Notes under the pieces: generated by a model
Databases searched by the model: none
What the model was told of the DNA's origin: nothing
What the model saw: only the letters and a program-made list of their open reading frames with translations
Program-made: the position numbers and the translations under genes
Part shown: positions 35,430-45,715 of the stretch, one piece after another
Numbering within the stretch: the first letter of the stretch is position 1
Layout: the number at the start of each line of letters is the position of its first letter
DNA from: Natronorubrum sediminis
GTDB taxonomy: Archaea > Halobacteriota > Halobacteria > Halobacteriales > Natrialbaceae
Assembly: GCF_900108095.1 (NCBI RefSeq)
Contig: NZ_FNWL01000001.1
Coordinates: forward strand, 124,001 to 188,000
Reading direction: 5' to 3'
DNA: 64,000 nt

Positions 35430-38156
35430 ATGGCAATCGATGAGTTCTCGGATGCAATCCGGGAGTTCGAACACGACGGCGAGACGTACAAGATGGCCGA
35501 CCTCACCGTACTCGAGGAACAGGGACTCTGTGACCTCGAGACACTGCCGGTGAGTATTCGCGTGCTGCTCGAAGCGGTCCTCCGAAACGCAGACGGCGAC
35601 ATGATTTCTGCACAGGACGTCGAAAACGCAGCGTCCTGGGAACCGGACGTACCGGACGTCGAGGTCCCGTTCCAGCCCTCCCGCGTCGTCCTGCAGGACC
35701 TGACCGGCGTTCCGGCGGTCGTCGACCTCGCTGCCCTCCGTTCGGCCGCGGATCGGGCCGGAAAGGATCCTTCGGTCGTCGAACCCGAAGTCCCCTGTGA
35801 CCTCGTCATCGACCACTCCGTCCAGGTCGACTACTTCGGCAGCGAAGACGCCTACGAACAGAACGTCGAACTCGAGTACGAGCGAAACGAGGAGCGCTAT
35901 CGCGCGATCAAGTGGGCCGAACAGGCCTTCGAGGACTTCAACGTCGTGCCTCCGGGAACCGGGATCGTCCACCAGGTCAACCTCGAACACCTCGGCCGCG
36001 TCGTCCACGCCCGCGAGGAAGACGGCGAACAGTGGCTCGTCCCCGACACCCTCGTCGGCACCGACAGCCACACGCCGATGATCAACGGCATCGGTGTCGT
36101 CGGCTGGGGTGTCGGCGGGATCGAAGCCGAAGCCGCCCTCCTGGGCCAGCCCATCACGATGACGCTGCCCGAGGTCGTCGGAGTCGAGCTCACGGGCGAA
36201 CTCCCCGAGGGCGCAACCGCGACGGACCTCGTGCTTCACATCACCGAGAAGCTCCGCCAGGTTGGCGTCGTCGACAAATTCGTCGAGTTCTACGGCGAGG
36301 GCGTCTCCCAGCTTTCCGTCGCCGACCGCGCGACCATCTCGAACATGTCGCCCGAACACGGCTGTACGATCTCCATGTTCCCCGTCGACGAGAAGACGCT
36401 CGACTACCTCGAGCTCACTGGTCGCGACGAGGACCACATCGAACTCGTCCGTGAGTACCTGGAGGCCCAGGGACTCTTTGGCGACCACGACCCCGAGTTC
36501 ACCGAGACGGTCGAGTTCGACCTCAGCTCAGTAGAGCCCAGCCTCGCGGGCCACAAGAAGCCCCACGCCCGCATCCCGATGGGCGATCTCGACGAGCACT
36601 TCCCGACGCTGCTCGCCGAAGAGGGTGTGATCGATTCGGGAGCGGCCGAAAGCGACGGTGGACTTGTCGCGAAAGAACAGCCCGGACTCGACGAGAAGGT
36701 TCCCGTCACGCTCGAGGACGGCACTGACGTCGAGATCGGTCACGGCTCCGTTCTCGTCAGCGCAATCACGTCCTGTACGAACACGTCGAACCCGTCCGTG
36801 ATGGTCGCCGCGGGCCTGCTCGCGCGTAATGCAGCCGAGCAGGGACTCGAGATCCCGGAGTACGTTAAGACCAGCCTGGCACCCGGCAGCAAGGTCGTTA
36901 CGGAGTATCTGAAGCAGGCTGATCTCCTCGAGGATCTCGAGGAACTGGGCTACCACGTCGTCGGCTACGGCTGTACGACCTGTATCGGTAACACTGGCCC
37001 GCTCGCCGAGCCGATCGAGGCTGCCATCACCGAGCACGATCTCTGGACGACCAGCGTCCTCTCGGGCAACCGCAATTTCGAGGCCCGAATTCACCCGAAT
37101 ATCCGCGCGAACTACCTGGCCAGTCCGCCGCTGGTCGTCGCCTACGGTCTCGCGGGCAAGATGGACATCGACCTCGAAAACGAGCCGATCGGCACGAACG
37201 ACGACGGCGAGGAGGTCTACCTCGAGGACGTCTGGCCGGACCCAGAAGAGGTCAGAGAAACCATCCACGAGAACGTCTCTGCCGAGTTGTTCGAGGAGAA
37301 GTACGCGAGCGTCTTCGAAGGCGACGAGCGCTGGGAGTCCCTCGACGCGCCGGAAGGTGACGTCTACGAGTGGGATTCAGAGTCGACGTACATCCGCGAG
37401 CCGCCGTTCTTCCAGGACTTCCCACTCGAGGAACCCGGCGTGGAGAACATCGAAGGGGCGCGCGGTCTACTCATGCTCGGTGACACCGTCACGACCGACC
37501 ACATCAGCCCGGCCGGGCCGTTCAGCGAGGACCTGCCCGCCGGCCAGTGGCTCGCAGAGCGCGGCGTCGAAGCCTACGAGTTCAACACCTACGGCTCCCG
37601 TCGGGGCAACCACGAGGTCATGATGCGGGGCACCTTCGCGAACGTCCGCATCGAGAACCAGTTGCTCGACGGCAAGGAGGGCGGCTACACCATCCACCAC
37701 CCGACGGACGAGGAAACCACCGTCTTCGACGCCTCCGAACGCTACCGCGAGGACGATACGCCGCTGGTCGTCATGGCCGGCGACGAACTCGGCACCGGCT
37801 CGAGTCGCGACTGGGCGGCGAAGGGAACCGACCTGCTCGGCGTCCGCGCAACGATCGGCAAAAGCTACGAGCGAATTTATCGGGACAACCTCCTCGGCAT
37901 GGGCGTCTTGCCCCTGCAGTTCGAAGACGGCGACGGCTGGGAGGAACTCGGCCTCGACGGCTCGGAGACGTTCGAGATTCGCGGACTAGACGACGGCCTC
38001 GAGCCGAACGCCGAACTCACCGTCGTCGCCGAAGCCGACGATGGCGAGACGACCGAGTTCGACGTGACCGCACAGGTCGGGACGCCTGCTGCAGTCGAGT
38101 ACGTCGAGAACGGGGGCGTGCTCCACCTCGTGCTTCGACGCATGCTGACGGAATAA
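35430..38156 (+). CDS. acnA: Aconitate hydratase
   Basis: Interconverts citrate and isocitrate in the TCA cycle. 908 residues with the [4Fe-4S] cysteines in SCTNTSNPSVMV and YGCTTCIGNTGPL, and the C-terminal swivel domain (MLGDTVTTDHISPAGP, GDELGTGSSRDWAAKG). The ATG at 35430 is preferred; a long frame continues upstream into noncoding DNA. AcnA-type aconitases can also bind RNA in other organisms. Stand-alone gene. Confidence 0.96.
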   Translation: MAIDEFSDAIREFEHDGETYKMADLTVLEEQGLCDLETLPVSIRVLLEAVLRNADGDMISAQDVENAASWEPDVPDVEVPFQPSRVVLQDLTGVPAVVDLAALRSAADRAGKDPSVVEPEVPCDLVIDHSVQVDYFGSEDAYEQNVELEYERNEERYRAIKWAEQAFEDFNVVPPGTGIVHQVNLEHLGRVVHAREEDGEQWLVPDTLVGTDSHTPMINGIGVVGWGVGGIEAEAALLGQPITMTLPEVVGVELTGELPEGATATDLVLHITEKLRQVGVVDKFVEFYGEGVSQLSVADRATISNMSPEHGCTISMFPVDEKTLDYLELTGRDEDHIELVREYLEAQGLFGDHDPEFTETVEFDLSSVEPSLAGHKKPHARIPMGDLDEHFPTLLAEEGVIDSGAAESDGGLVAKEQPGLDEKVPVTLEDGTDVEIGHGSVLVSAITSCTNTSNPSVMVAAGLLARNAAEQGLEIPEYVKTSLAPGSKVVTEYLKQADLLEDLEELGYHVVGYGCTTCIGNTGPLAEPIEAAITEHDLWTTSVLSGNRNFEARIHPNIRANYLASPPLVVAYGLAGKMDIDLENEPIGTNDDGEEVYLEDVWPDPEEVRETIHENVSAELFEEKYASVFEGDERWESLDAPEGDVYEWDSESTYIREPPFFQDFPLEEPGVENIEGARGLLMLGDTVTTDHISPAGPFSEDLPAGQWLAERGVEAYEFNTYGSRRGNHEVMMRGTFANVRIENQLLDGKEGGYTIHHPTDEETTVFDASERYREDDTPLVVMAGDELGTGSSRDWAAKGTDLLGVRATIGKSYERIYRDNLLGMGVLPLQFEDGDGWEELGLDGSETFEIRGLDDGLEPNAELTVVAEADDGETTEFDVTAQVGTPAAVEYVENGGVLHLVLRRMLTE

Positions 38157-38281
38157 CGAACCGAAAATCAACTCTCGATTTCCCTATTTTCGCGCCCGTA
38201 GACTGGTCTATGGGGCTGATTTACGAAAGAATTGTCAGCGAAGTATATAGCTGCTCGTGTCGTTCATACGAGACGAGAGCC

Positions 38282-38881
38282 ATGGAATCTACACCCAACG
38301 AGTCAGCCGTCGATCCGTTCCCACTCGACGTAGACTGGCAACTGGTCGGAATCACTGGTGGTGTCATCGCACTCCTCGGCGTCCTCGCGATCGCGTTTCC
38401 GTTCGTGACGGGCCTGTCGATGACCTACCTGCTCGGGGCGCTACTCGTCGCGAGTGGTATCGTACACGCGATCACCGCACACGCGAATCGTGGCTGGAGC
38501 GGAACGCTCTGGCAGGTCGTTCTCGCTGGCGTTGCAGTCGTCGCGGGACTCCTCTTGCTCGTGAACCCGATCGTCGGTCTCGCGACGCTCACGCTCTTGG
38601 TCATCGCCTTTCTGGTCGTCGACGGGCTTACCGAACTCGCGGCGAGCGTTCGAATGCGAGGCCACGACGGAATGGCGTACATCGCTGCCAGCGGGATCAT
38701 TTCACTCGTCCTCGCGGGCCTGCTCTGGGCGGGCTTCCCGGCCGACGCGACGTGGGCGATCGGAGTCCTCCTCGGCGTGAGCTTGCTCATGACGGGGTTC
38801 TCGATGGTCCTCATCTCCATGAGCGGACGACGAGCCGCGAGAGACGTCGAGAGAGGCGTCGCCGACTCCCCACGGACCTGA
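38282..38881 (+). CDS. HdeD-like membrane protein (DUF308)
   Basis: 199 residues with six hydrophobic segments arranged as pairs, typical of the HdeD/DUF308 family (VDWQLVGITGGVIALLGVLA; VDGLTELAASVRMRGHDGM; LVLAGLLWAGFPADATWAIG). HdeD-like proteins are linked to acid and membrane stress. The start ATG at 38282 follows a TATA-like stretch (AGTATATAG near 38240). The C-terminus has a charged tail. Confidence 0.8.
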   Translation: MESTPNESAVDPFPLDVDWQLVGITGGVIALLGVLAIAFPFVTGLSMTYLLGALLVASGIVHAITAHANRGWSGTLWQVVLAGVAVVAGLLLLVNPIVGLATLTLLVIAFLVVDGLTELAASVRMRGHDGMAYIAASGIISLVLAGLLWAGFPADATWAIGVLLGVSLLMTGFSMVLISMSGRRAARDVERGVADSPRT

Positions 38882-39145
38882 GAACAATATCGTTCATTTT
38901 TCGACGCCGTCAGTACGTCACTCGAGCGGTGGATTCATCGTCGTGCCGACGGGTTCGACGGAGTTCCGAATCGACATCGGCGTCTGTAATGTTCGTCCGA
39001 TTCCCGTCGCCGCCCACGCGCAAAACGCTCGAGACGACCGTCGTATCGCGTCCGTCCCAGTGGTCCGTCGGGAATTCAAGCACACCCTACTCGGTCGTCG
39101 CGTTTCGACGCGGGGCTTTTAGGCCGGGAGGCTGTATCCCGTTAC

Positions 39146-41323
39146 ATGAGCGCGCCTACCCGGCGAAATCGTCTGGACGAGGAGGAGAGTCCCTATCTGC
39201 GCCAGCACGCCGACAACCCCGTCAACTGGCAGCCGTGGGACGAACAGGCACTCGAGACGGCTCGCGAGCACGACGTGCCGATCTTCCTCTCGATCGGCTA
39301 CTCGGCGTGTCACTGGTGTCACGTCATGGAAGAAGAGAGCTTCGCGGACGAGGACGTCGCCGAGGTGCTCAACGAGAACTTCGTCCCGATCAAAGTCGAC
39401 CGCGAGGAGCGCCCGGACGTCGATAGTATCTACATGACCGTCGCCCAACTCGTCACCGGACGGGGCGGTTGGCCCCTCTCGGCGTGGCTCACGCCACAGG
39501 GAAAGCCCTTCTACGTCGGGACGTACTTCCCGAAGGAAGCGAAACGCGGCCAGCCGGGCTTTCTCGACGTACTCGAGCAGCTTACGACCTCGTGGGAACA
39601 GGACCGAGACGAGGTCGAAAATCGCGCACAACAGTGGACCGACGCGGCGAAAGACCGACTCGAGGAGACCCCCGACTCCGTCGCCGCGGCCGAGCCTCCC
39701 TCGAGTGAGGTGTTGACGACGGCAGCGGACGCTGCCCTCAGGAGTGCCGACCGCCGCCATGGCGGCTTTGGCTCCGGCGGGCCGAAGTTCCCACAACCGT
39801 CTCGCCTCCACGTCCTCGCCCGCGCGTTCGATCGAACCGGGCGAGAACAGTATCTCGAGGTGCTCGAGGAATCACTCGACGCGATGGCCGCAGGCGGGCT
39901 CTACGACCACGTCGGCGGCGGGTTCCACCGCTACTGCGTCGACGAGGACTGGACGGTCCCACACTTCGAGAAGATGCTCTATGACAACGCGTCGATTCCG
40001 CGCGCGTTCCTCGCGGGGTATCAACTGACCGGCGAGGAGCGATACGCCGAAATCGTCGAGGAAACCCTCGAGTTCGTCGACCGAGAGCTGACTCACGAGG
40101 AGGGCGGCTTTTTCAGTACGCTCGACGCTCAGAGCGAGGATCCCGAGACGGGCGAGCGCGAGGAAGGTACGTTCTACGTCTGGACGCCGGCAGAAGTTCA
40201 CGACGCCGTCTCCGACGAGAAAACGGCAGATCTCTTCTGTGACCGATACGACATCACCGAGTCGGGGAATTTCGAGGGAACGAACCAGCCCAATCGAGTT
40301 CGCTCGATCGCCAACCTCGCCGAGGAGTACGCCCTCGAGGAACGCGAGGTCGAACAGCGACTCGAGACCGCTCGCGAACGGCTGTTCGACGCCCGAGAGT
40401 CCCGACCACGGCCCAATCGGGACGAGAAGATCCTCGCGAGTTGGAACGGCATGCTGATCGATACCTGTGCGGAGGCAACCCTCGTGCTCGGCAACGACGA
40501 GTACGCCGAATTAGCCGTCGACGCCCTCGAGTTCGTCCGGGAACGTCTCTGGGACGAGGACGAGAGCCGTCTGGCGCGGCGATACAAGGACGGAGACGTC
40601 GCCGTCGACGGCTACCTCGAGGATTACGCCTTCCTCGCGCGGGGGGCACTGCGGTGTTACGAAGCGACTGGAAACGTCGAGCACCTCGCGTTCGCCCTCG
40701 AACTCGCCCGAACCATCGAGACCGAGTTCTGGGACGAAGCCCGCGGGACCCTGTACTTCACACCCGAGAGCGGCGAGTCGCTCGTCACGCGCCCACAGGA
40801 ACTGGACGATCAGTCGACGCCCTCGGCGACCGGGGTGGCCGTCGAGACGCTGCTCGCCCTCGATGGCTTCGCCCGCGAGGACTTCGAAACGATCGCATCG
40901 ACGGTCCTCGAGACGCACGCGAACCGAATCGAAGCGAACGCACTTCAACACGCCTCGCTCTGTCTTGCGGCGGATCGACTCGAGGCGGGTGCACTCGAGG
41001 TTACGGTCGCAGCCGACGAACTCCCCGACGAGTGGCGCGACCGATTCGCGGAATCGTACCACCCGGACCGGCTGTTCGCGCTTCGACCGCCGACCGAAGA
41101 CGGACTCGAGGCGTGGCTCGAACGCCTCGACCTCTCGGAGGAACCACCGGTCTGGGCCGGTCGAACGGCCCGTGACGACGAACCCACGCTGTACGTCTGT
41201 CGGGATCGGACGTGCTCACCGCCGACGCACGACGTCGAGGACGCACTCGAGTGGCTCGGCGAGAGCGAACTGCACGCTGAGTCGACTGAGAACGGTTCCG
41301 ACGAACCGGAAAGCCCCTTCTAA
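39146..41323 (+). CDS. Thioredoxin-domain protein DUF255 (YyaL/spermatogenesis-associated type)
   Basis: 725 residues. The N-terminal thioredoxin-like domain has SACHWCHVMEEESF with C55 and C58, plus TGRGGWPLSAWLTPQGKPFY. The rest is an all-alpha six-hairpin glycosidase-like domain (YDHVGGGFHRYCVDEDWTVP, HFEKMLYDNA). Members are cytoplasmic and possibly act on sugars, although no activity is established. The ATG at 39146 fits the family start. Ends 364 bp before the WbqC gene. Confidence 0.88.
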   Translation: MSAPTRRNRLDEEESPYLRQHADNPVNWQPWDEQALETAREHDVPIFLSIGYSACHWCHVMEEESFADEDVAEVLNENFVPIKVDREERPDVDSIYMTVAQLVTGRGGWPLSAWLTPQGKPFYVGTYFPKEAKRGQPGFLDVLEQLTTSWEQDRDEVENRAQQWTDAAKDRLEETPDSVAAAEPPSSEVLTTAADAALRSADRRHGGFGSGGPKFPQPSRLHVLARAFDRTGREQYLEVLEESLDAMAAGGLYDHVGGGFHRYCVDEDWTVPHFEKMLYDNASIPRAFLAGYQLTGEERYAEIVEETLEFVDRELTHEEGGFFSTLDAQSEDPETGEREEGTFYVWTPAEVHDAVSDEKTADLFCDRYDITESGNFEGTNQPNRVRSIANLAEEYALEEREVEQRLETARERLFDARESRPRPNRDEKILASWNGMLIDTCAEATLVLGNDEYAELAVDALEFVRERLWDEDESRLARRYKDGDVAVDGYLEDYAFLARGALRCYEATGNVEHLAFALELARTIETEFWDEARGTLYFTPESGESLVTRPQELDDQSTPSATGVAVETLLALDGFAREDFETIASTVLETHANRIEANALQHASLCLAADRLEAGALEVTVAADELPDEWRDRFAESYHPDRLFALRPPTEDGLEAWLERLDLSEEPPVWAGRTARDDEPTLYVCRDRTCSPPTHDVEDALEWLGESELHAESTENGSDEPESPF

Positions 41324-41691
41324 CGGCCCTTCACTCGGGTGTGCTTACACTCGAGGCGGATCATCCCACGTCGGGTTTCCCCTTGTGTGGGCACCGCAGG
41401 GCTTCGACTGTTTTGCGCTGGCGGAGTATCTACCCGGTCCTCCTCGTGTTGTGTCCGTCTCGTATAGCTCTTCAGAAGCGAACGGGCGGACGTACTCACA
41501 TCGCTGAATATCTGCAAATTATTCACGTGCTACCGTCTGGTTAGCGCCGATTAACAATACTACCTGATGATTGTTATTCAGCTGAATTTCGATGAATCCC
41601 CGCTTCGTGGCAACGGCGTTGAACGGCGTGGTCGCTGTGGAACGCACCGACTCCCACCCTGGGCAAGTGGAACAGTGTGAGGAACCAACCC
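41324..41691. other. Intergenic region upstream of WbqC gene
   Basis: These 368 bp hold no supported gene. At 41552-41576, TAACAAT and ATTGTTA arms with an 11-bp spacer form the only clear inverted repeat; it could regulate the downstream pair. Confidence 0.4.
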
Positions 41692-42507
41692 ATGACTGAT
41701 ATGAATCGACAGTCGCTCGATCGGGACGAACGGCCAGCGCATCACTCCACTCAGGAGTCGTCGTCAGCGCCGGCAGAATCCGAATCCACGACGTACTCGA
41801 CAGGTAGCGGTCGTCAACGTGAACGCACGGTCGCGATTCACCAGCCAAACTACTTGCCGTGGCTCGGATACTTCCACAAGATCCAGACGAGCGACGTGTT
41901 CGTCTTCCTCGACGACGTTGAGTACACGTCCAGTTCCTGGATCAACCGGAACAAGATCAAGACGCCGGACGGCTGGTCGTGGCTCACCGTCCCCGTCGCC
42001 GGATCGAGTGGCGAAATCTCGAGCGTCGACATCGCGAACGACGACTGGCGGGACACGCACCGAAAGAGTCTCAGGCAGAATTACGGCAAAGCGTCGGCGT
42101 TCGAAGAGTGGTGGCCGATCTTCGATGACGTCTATGCTCAGTCGTGGGACTCGCTGTGTGAGCTGAATATCCACCTCGTTCGGACGATTGCCGATCACCT
42201 CGACCTCGAGTGTACGTTCGTCCGCTCGTCGGAACTCGACGTCGACGCGTCGAAAACGGACCGGATCGTCCGTCTCTGCGAGGAAGTGGACGCAGATCGG
42301 TACTTTTCGGGCACCGGCGCGCGCTCGTACCTCGAGCACGATCGGTTCGAGGACGCCGATATTGCACTCGAGTACCAGTCGGTGACCCATCCCCGCTACG
42401 AGCAGCGCTTCGACGAGTTCGTCCCGCAGTTGTCTATCGCCGATCCGCTCCTGAACGTCGGGTCAGCAGAGACGACCGAACTCCTTGCACAACTGGAGGA
42501 CCCATGA
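41692..42507 (+). CDS. WbqC-family protein
   Basis: About 271 residues. A variable Ser/Gln-rich N-terminus is followed by the WbqC domain: VAIHQPNYLPWLGYFHKIQ, DVFVFLDDVEYTSSSWINR. The family is tied to polysaccharide and nucleotide-sugar pathways; a transferase or isomerase role has been proposed. ATG 41692 (MTDMNRQ) is chosen; an ATG at 41701 is possible. It overlaps the NodB-like gene by 4 bp, so the two form an operon for cell-surface glycan synthesis. Confidence 0.85.
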   Translation: MTDMNRQSLDRDERPAHHSTQESSSAPAESESTTYSTGSGRQRERTVAIHQPNYLPWLGYFHKIQTSDVFVFLDDVEYTSSSWINRNKIKTPDGWSWLTVPVAGSSGEISSVDIANDDWRDTHRKSLRQNYGKASAFEEWWPIFDDVYAQSWDSLCELNIHLVRTIADHLDLECTFVRSSELDVDASKTDRIVRLCEEVDADRYFSGTGARSYLEHDRFEDADIALEYQSVTHPRYEQRFDEFVPQLSIADPLLNVGSAETTELLAQLEDP

Positions 42508-43319
42508 GTCGAACGGACCACATCCAAAACGGCGAGTGGAGCGACGATTTCAGCTACGACTACTACCGACAGCTAATCGACACGCTCGAGACCCGATTCG
42601 ATCTCCGCACGCTCTCTGCGTACCCCGAGTACCGGTCGAACTCATCACGGGCCGCGTTCGTCCGTCACGATGTCGACGTCTGCCTCGAGGAAGCACTCGA
42701 GTTGGCCTACTTCGAGCACGAACTGGGCGTCTCGACGACGTACATGGTCTTCCCCAGATCACCGCTGTACGATCTCGAGGCGCAGCGAGACATCCTCCTC
42801 GAGATTCAAGCGCTTGGTCACGAGATCGGCTTGCACTGCGATCTCGGAATCCGCACGACACGTGACCGGGCTGAACGACCTGCCAGTAGTGAGGGGGGAC
42901 TCGGACCGGCTGAACGGGCGACGATCGAGGAATCGCGGTCGCGTCTCGAAGCACTCGGTGTCGGCCCCGTCGAATCGCTCTCGTTCCATCGGCCAGCGGA
43001 GCAACTTCTCGGTGGGCCACCTGCGATTAGCGGCATGATCAACGCCTACAGTTCGGAACTCCTCTCGGCGTATATCTCGGACTCGGGTGGTCGATGGCGA
43101 GAGGGGCCGCCGATCGATTCGGTACGAGCCGTCTCCGACGCCGATTCGTTTCAGCTGTTGACTCACCCGGTGTGGTGGGGTCACGAACACGTTCAGCCGA
43201 TCGATCGTCTGGACGCCGTCGCCGAGAAATTCGACGTGACGAACGAGGGTGTGTACGACGAACTCGTCGCGATCTATCCGTCGCTGGCTACACGACTCGA
43301 GCACCCACAGTTGAGCTAG
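42504..43319 (+). CDS. Polysaccharide deacetylase-like (NodB) protein
   Basis: 271 residues. The HDVD motif (RHDVDVC, residues 55-58) and the GHEIGLHCD motif (H106 and H111) supply the metal ligands of NodB-type deacetylases. Atypically short, without extra domains. The substrate is unknown; with the WbqC gene before it, it probably modifies an exopolysaccharide or glycan. No signal peptide is seen, so it should be cytoplasmic. Confidence 0.85.
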   Translation: MSRTDHIQNGEWSDDFSYDYYRQLIDTLETRFDLRTLSAYPEYRSNSSRAAFVRHDVDVCLEEALELAYFEHELGVSTTYMVFPRSPLYDLEAQRDILLEIQALGHEIGLHCDLGIRTTRDRAERPASSEGGLGPAERATIEESRSRLEALGVGPVESLSFHRPAEQLLGGPPAISGMINAYSSELLSAYISDSGGRWREGPPIDSVRAVSDADSFQLLTHPVWWGHEHVQPIDRLDAVAEKFDVTNEGVYDELVAIYPSLATRLEHPQLS

Positions 43320-43418
43320 TACCACTCGACGCTCCGCTCGTCGCTCACGCGGCCATCACACTAACGGAGCGTGGCCCACCACGTTGAATCACGCAGGAGT
43401 AGCGATCGACCCGGTTCT

Positions 43419-43787
43419 TTAGCGCTGTTCTTCGAGTTGGGTCGCGAGCCAGACGGCCGGCGGAAGGTCCTCGGATTCGACGAATCGAATCACTTCCTCG
43501 CCGTCCGTGGTTTCGACGACGACCGTCGGAATGTACTCGATATCGTACTCCTCGACGCCCTCACCCTGCTTGTCCTCGCCGAGAGCGTACTCCTCGATCT
43601 GCGCTTCGGGGACGTCCGCCGCCTCGAGTGCAGCACCGAGGTTCGGCAAGAGTTTCCGGCAGTCCTTACACCAGTCGCCACCCCAGACCTTGTAGACGAG
43701 GTCGTCGTGTGCGGCGAGCGTGTCGACGGCCTCCTGGTACGACGCCTCGTCCCACGTCGGATTTGGTCGCAATGTCTCGAGACTCAT
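43419..43787 (-). CDS. Thioredoxin-family protein
   Basis: 122 residues from ATG 43787. WGGDWCKDCRKLL has the redox-active C40 and C43 with an unusual Lys-Asp pair, and IEYIPTVVVET holds the cis-proline. A cytoplasmic disulfide reductase; no partner reductase is nearby. It is convergent with the deacetylase-like gene. An alternative start two codons upstream is in frame. Confidence 0.85.
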   Translation of the reverse strand: MSLETLRPNPTWDEASYQEAVDTLAAHDDLVYKVWGGDWCKDCRKLLPNLGAALEAADVPEAQIEEYALGEDKQGEGVEEYDIEYIPTVVVETTDGEEVIRFVESEDLPPAVWLATQLEEQR

Positions 43788-43906
43788 ACCCACGGGTTAC
43801 TGCTCCGATGGCTTAACGACGATGTTTCAGTTGGCGCTATACGATAGCCGGCACATCCTGCCTGTGTCCAGCAGCGGTTTATGGCTCGACCGACTACGAA
43901 GGGTCA

Positions 43907-44890
43907 ATGAAAGGGAGCATCCTGGACACGATCGGCTCGCCGCTCGTCCAGGTCGACTCGCCGGAGGGAGCGACCGTCGCAACGAAAGTCGAATCTTTCA
44001 ACCCCGGCGGCTCGGCCAAAGATCGGCCGGCGCTCCAGATGATCCGCACGGCCGAACGCGAGGGGGCCATCGAACCCGGCGATTGGCTCGTCGAACCGAC
44101 CAGCGGGAACACCGGGATCGGACTCGCATTGGTCTGTGCCGCTCGAGACTACGATTTGACGATCGTCATGCCCGCAGACAAATCCAAGGAGCGCCAGCAG
44201 ATCATGGCCGCCTACGGTGCCGAGCTAGAACTCGTCGACGGCGATATGGAAGCCGCCCGCGAGCGTGCCGACGAACTCGTCGAAGACGGCGCGATCCAGT
44301 TAGGCCAATTCGAGAATCCGGCGAACCCGGAGGCACACTACCGAACGACCGGCGAGGAGATCGTCGAACAGGTCGGCGAGCGACAGATCGACGCGTTCGT
44401 CGCCGGTGTCGGCACCGGCGGCACGCTTTCGGGCACCGGCCGAAGGCTTCGCGAGGAGTTTCCCGAAATGGAGATAATCGCCGTCGAACCGGAGCGCAAC
44501 GCCGTCCTCTCGACCGGCGAGTCCGGCGACGACGACTTCCAGGGGATGGGTCCCGGCTTCGTGAGCGACAATCTCGACCGCGACCTCCTCGACCGCGTCG
44601 AAACGGTCCGACTCGAGGACGCGGAAGACGAGTGCCGTCGCCTCGCTCGCGAGGAAGGGCTACTTGTGGGCCAATCCAGCGGCGCGACGAGTCTCGTCGC
44701 ACAGCGAATCGCTCGCGAAATCGCCGATCCAGACCTCGAGTGCCCGGAGCCCCCAAGCGAGTTCGACGAGTCGGTGGCCACACCCGAACCCGACGGCGGC
44801 GAGGTAGCCGACTGTCCGCTCGTCGTCACGGTCTTCTGGGATAGCGGCGAACGCTACCTCTCGACGGGACTGTTCGACCTCGACTCGTAA
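43907..44890 (+). CDS. cysK: Cysteine synthase
   Basis: Makes cysteine from an activated serine and sulfide. 327-residue fold-type II PLP enzyme: GGSAKDRPALQMI carries the PLP lysine (K38), PTSGNTGIGLAL binds substrate, and GVGTGGTLSGTGRRL binds the PLP phosphate. The start ATG at 43907 is natural. It may also be an O-phosphoserine sulfhydrylase-type enzyme; the sequence does not settle that. Confidence 0.9.
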   Translation: MKGSILDTIGSPLVQVDSPEGATVATKVESFNPGGSAKDRPALQMIRTAEREGAIEPGDWLVEPTSGNTGIGLALVCAARDYDLTIVMPADKSKERQQIMAAYGAELELVDGDMEAARERADELVEDGAIQLGQFENPANPEAHYRTTGEEIVEQVGERQIDAFVAGVGTGGTLSGTGRRLREEFPEMEIIAVEPERNAVLSTGESGDDDFQGMGPGFVSDNLDRDLLDRVETVRLEDAEDECRRLAREEGLLVGQSSGATSLVAQRIAREIADPDLECPEPPSEFDESVATPEPDGGEVADCPLVVTVFWDSGERYLSTGLFDLDS

Positions 44891-44950
44891 CGACAAAAAT
44901 CATTTTAGCTTGCCATATTCCTTTGATACGTCGGTGAGTACGTTCGGGTG

Positions 44951-45646
44951 ATGACACGTCGTTCACGACGAACCGTCCTGTATGGTACCACAAGCCTACT
45001 CACCCTCTCAGCCGGCTGTCTCGACGAGATGAACTCCGGATCGGACGACGATACCGGAACGGATGACGATCCCGGAAGTGGGAGTGAAGGCGGTGGCGAA
45101 AACGGGAACGATGACGACACTGACGACGGTGGCACTGACGACTCCGACGGTTCAGACGAATCAGACGAATCAGACGATTCCGACGATTCCGACGATTCCG
45201 ACGACTCGTCTGAGAACGGGGAACCGCTCGAGTCCGTCTCGTTCGCCCACTCCGACCCGCCGTCAGAACCCACCGCGACGGTCCTCGACACCACCGACGA
45301 ACTCGACGACTGGCTCGAGGACCGCCAACTCGAGGACGGCGATGTCGCCGACCTCGTCGACGGGATCGACTTCGATACGTCGGTGCTGACCGCTATCGAA
45401 GCAGAGGGGCCGAATCTCTGTTACACCATGACCCTCGAGAAGAAATCGATCGACGAGGACGAATCGGAACTCGTCCTCGAGGCGACCGTCGAATCCGAGG
45501 ACGAAGACGACGTTGCGTGTGCACAGCAGATCGTTTCGGCTGGCCACCTCGTTCGGGCCTCGCTCGACGGCGAACCGATCACCAGCGCGTCGGTGACGAT
45601 CACTGACGCCGACGGCGAGGAACACGACCTCGATCCCGATTACTGA
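44951..45646 (+). CDS. Putative Tat lipoprotein with acidic linker
   Basis: 231 residues. TRRSRRTVLYGTTSLLTLSA with a following GC is a twin-arginine signal with a lipobox cysteine. A disordered Asp/Ser/Gly linker of about 60 residues with repeated DDSDDSDD precedes a conserved-looking domain (VLDTTDELDDWLEDRQLEDG, LTAIEAEGPNLCYTMTLEK). I do not recognise the domain. The protein should be on the outer face of the membrane. Confidence 0.65.
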   Translation: MTRRSRRTVLYGTTSLLTLSAGCLDEMNSGSDDDTGTDDDPGSGSEGGGENGNDDDTDDGGTDDSDGSDESDESDDSDDSDDSDDSSENGEPLESVSFAHSDPPSEPTATVLDTTDELDDWLEDRQLEDGDVADLVDGIDFDTSVLTAIEAEGPNLCYTMTLEKKSIDEDESELVLEATVESEDEDDVACAQQIVSAGHLVRASLDGEPITSASVTITDADGEEHDLDPDY

Positions 45647-45715
45647 GCGTTCGGTCCCCTGCCAGGCGCTTCTCAGTACGCACCGTTCTCGAATAATCTA
45701 CCCTCCTCCGCGTCC

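Noticed and set aside
41565..41590. C/D-box guide RNA
   Set aside because: A CTGATGA and a CTGA occur, but they are only 14 nt apart, too close for a guide RNA.
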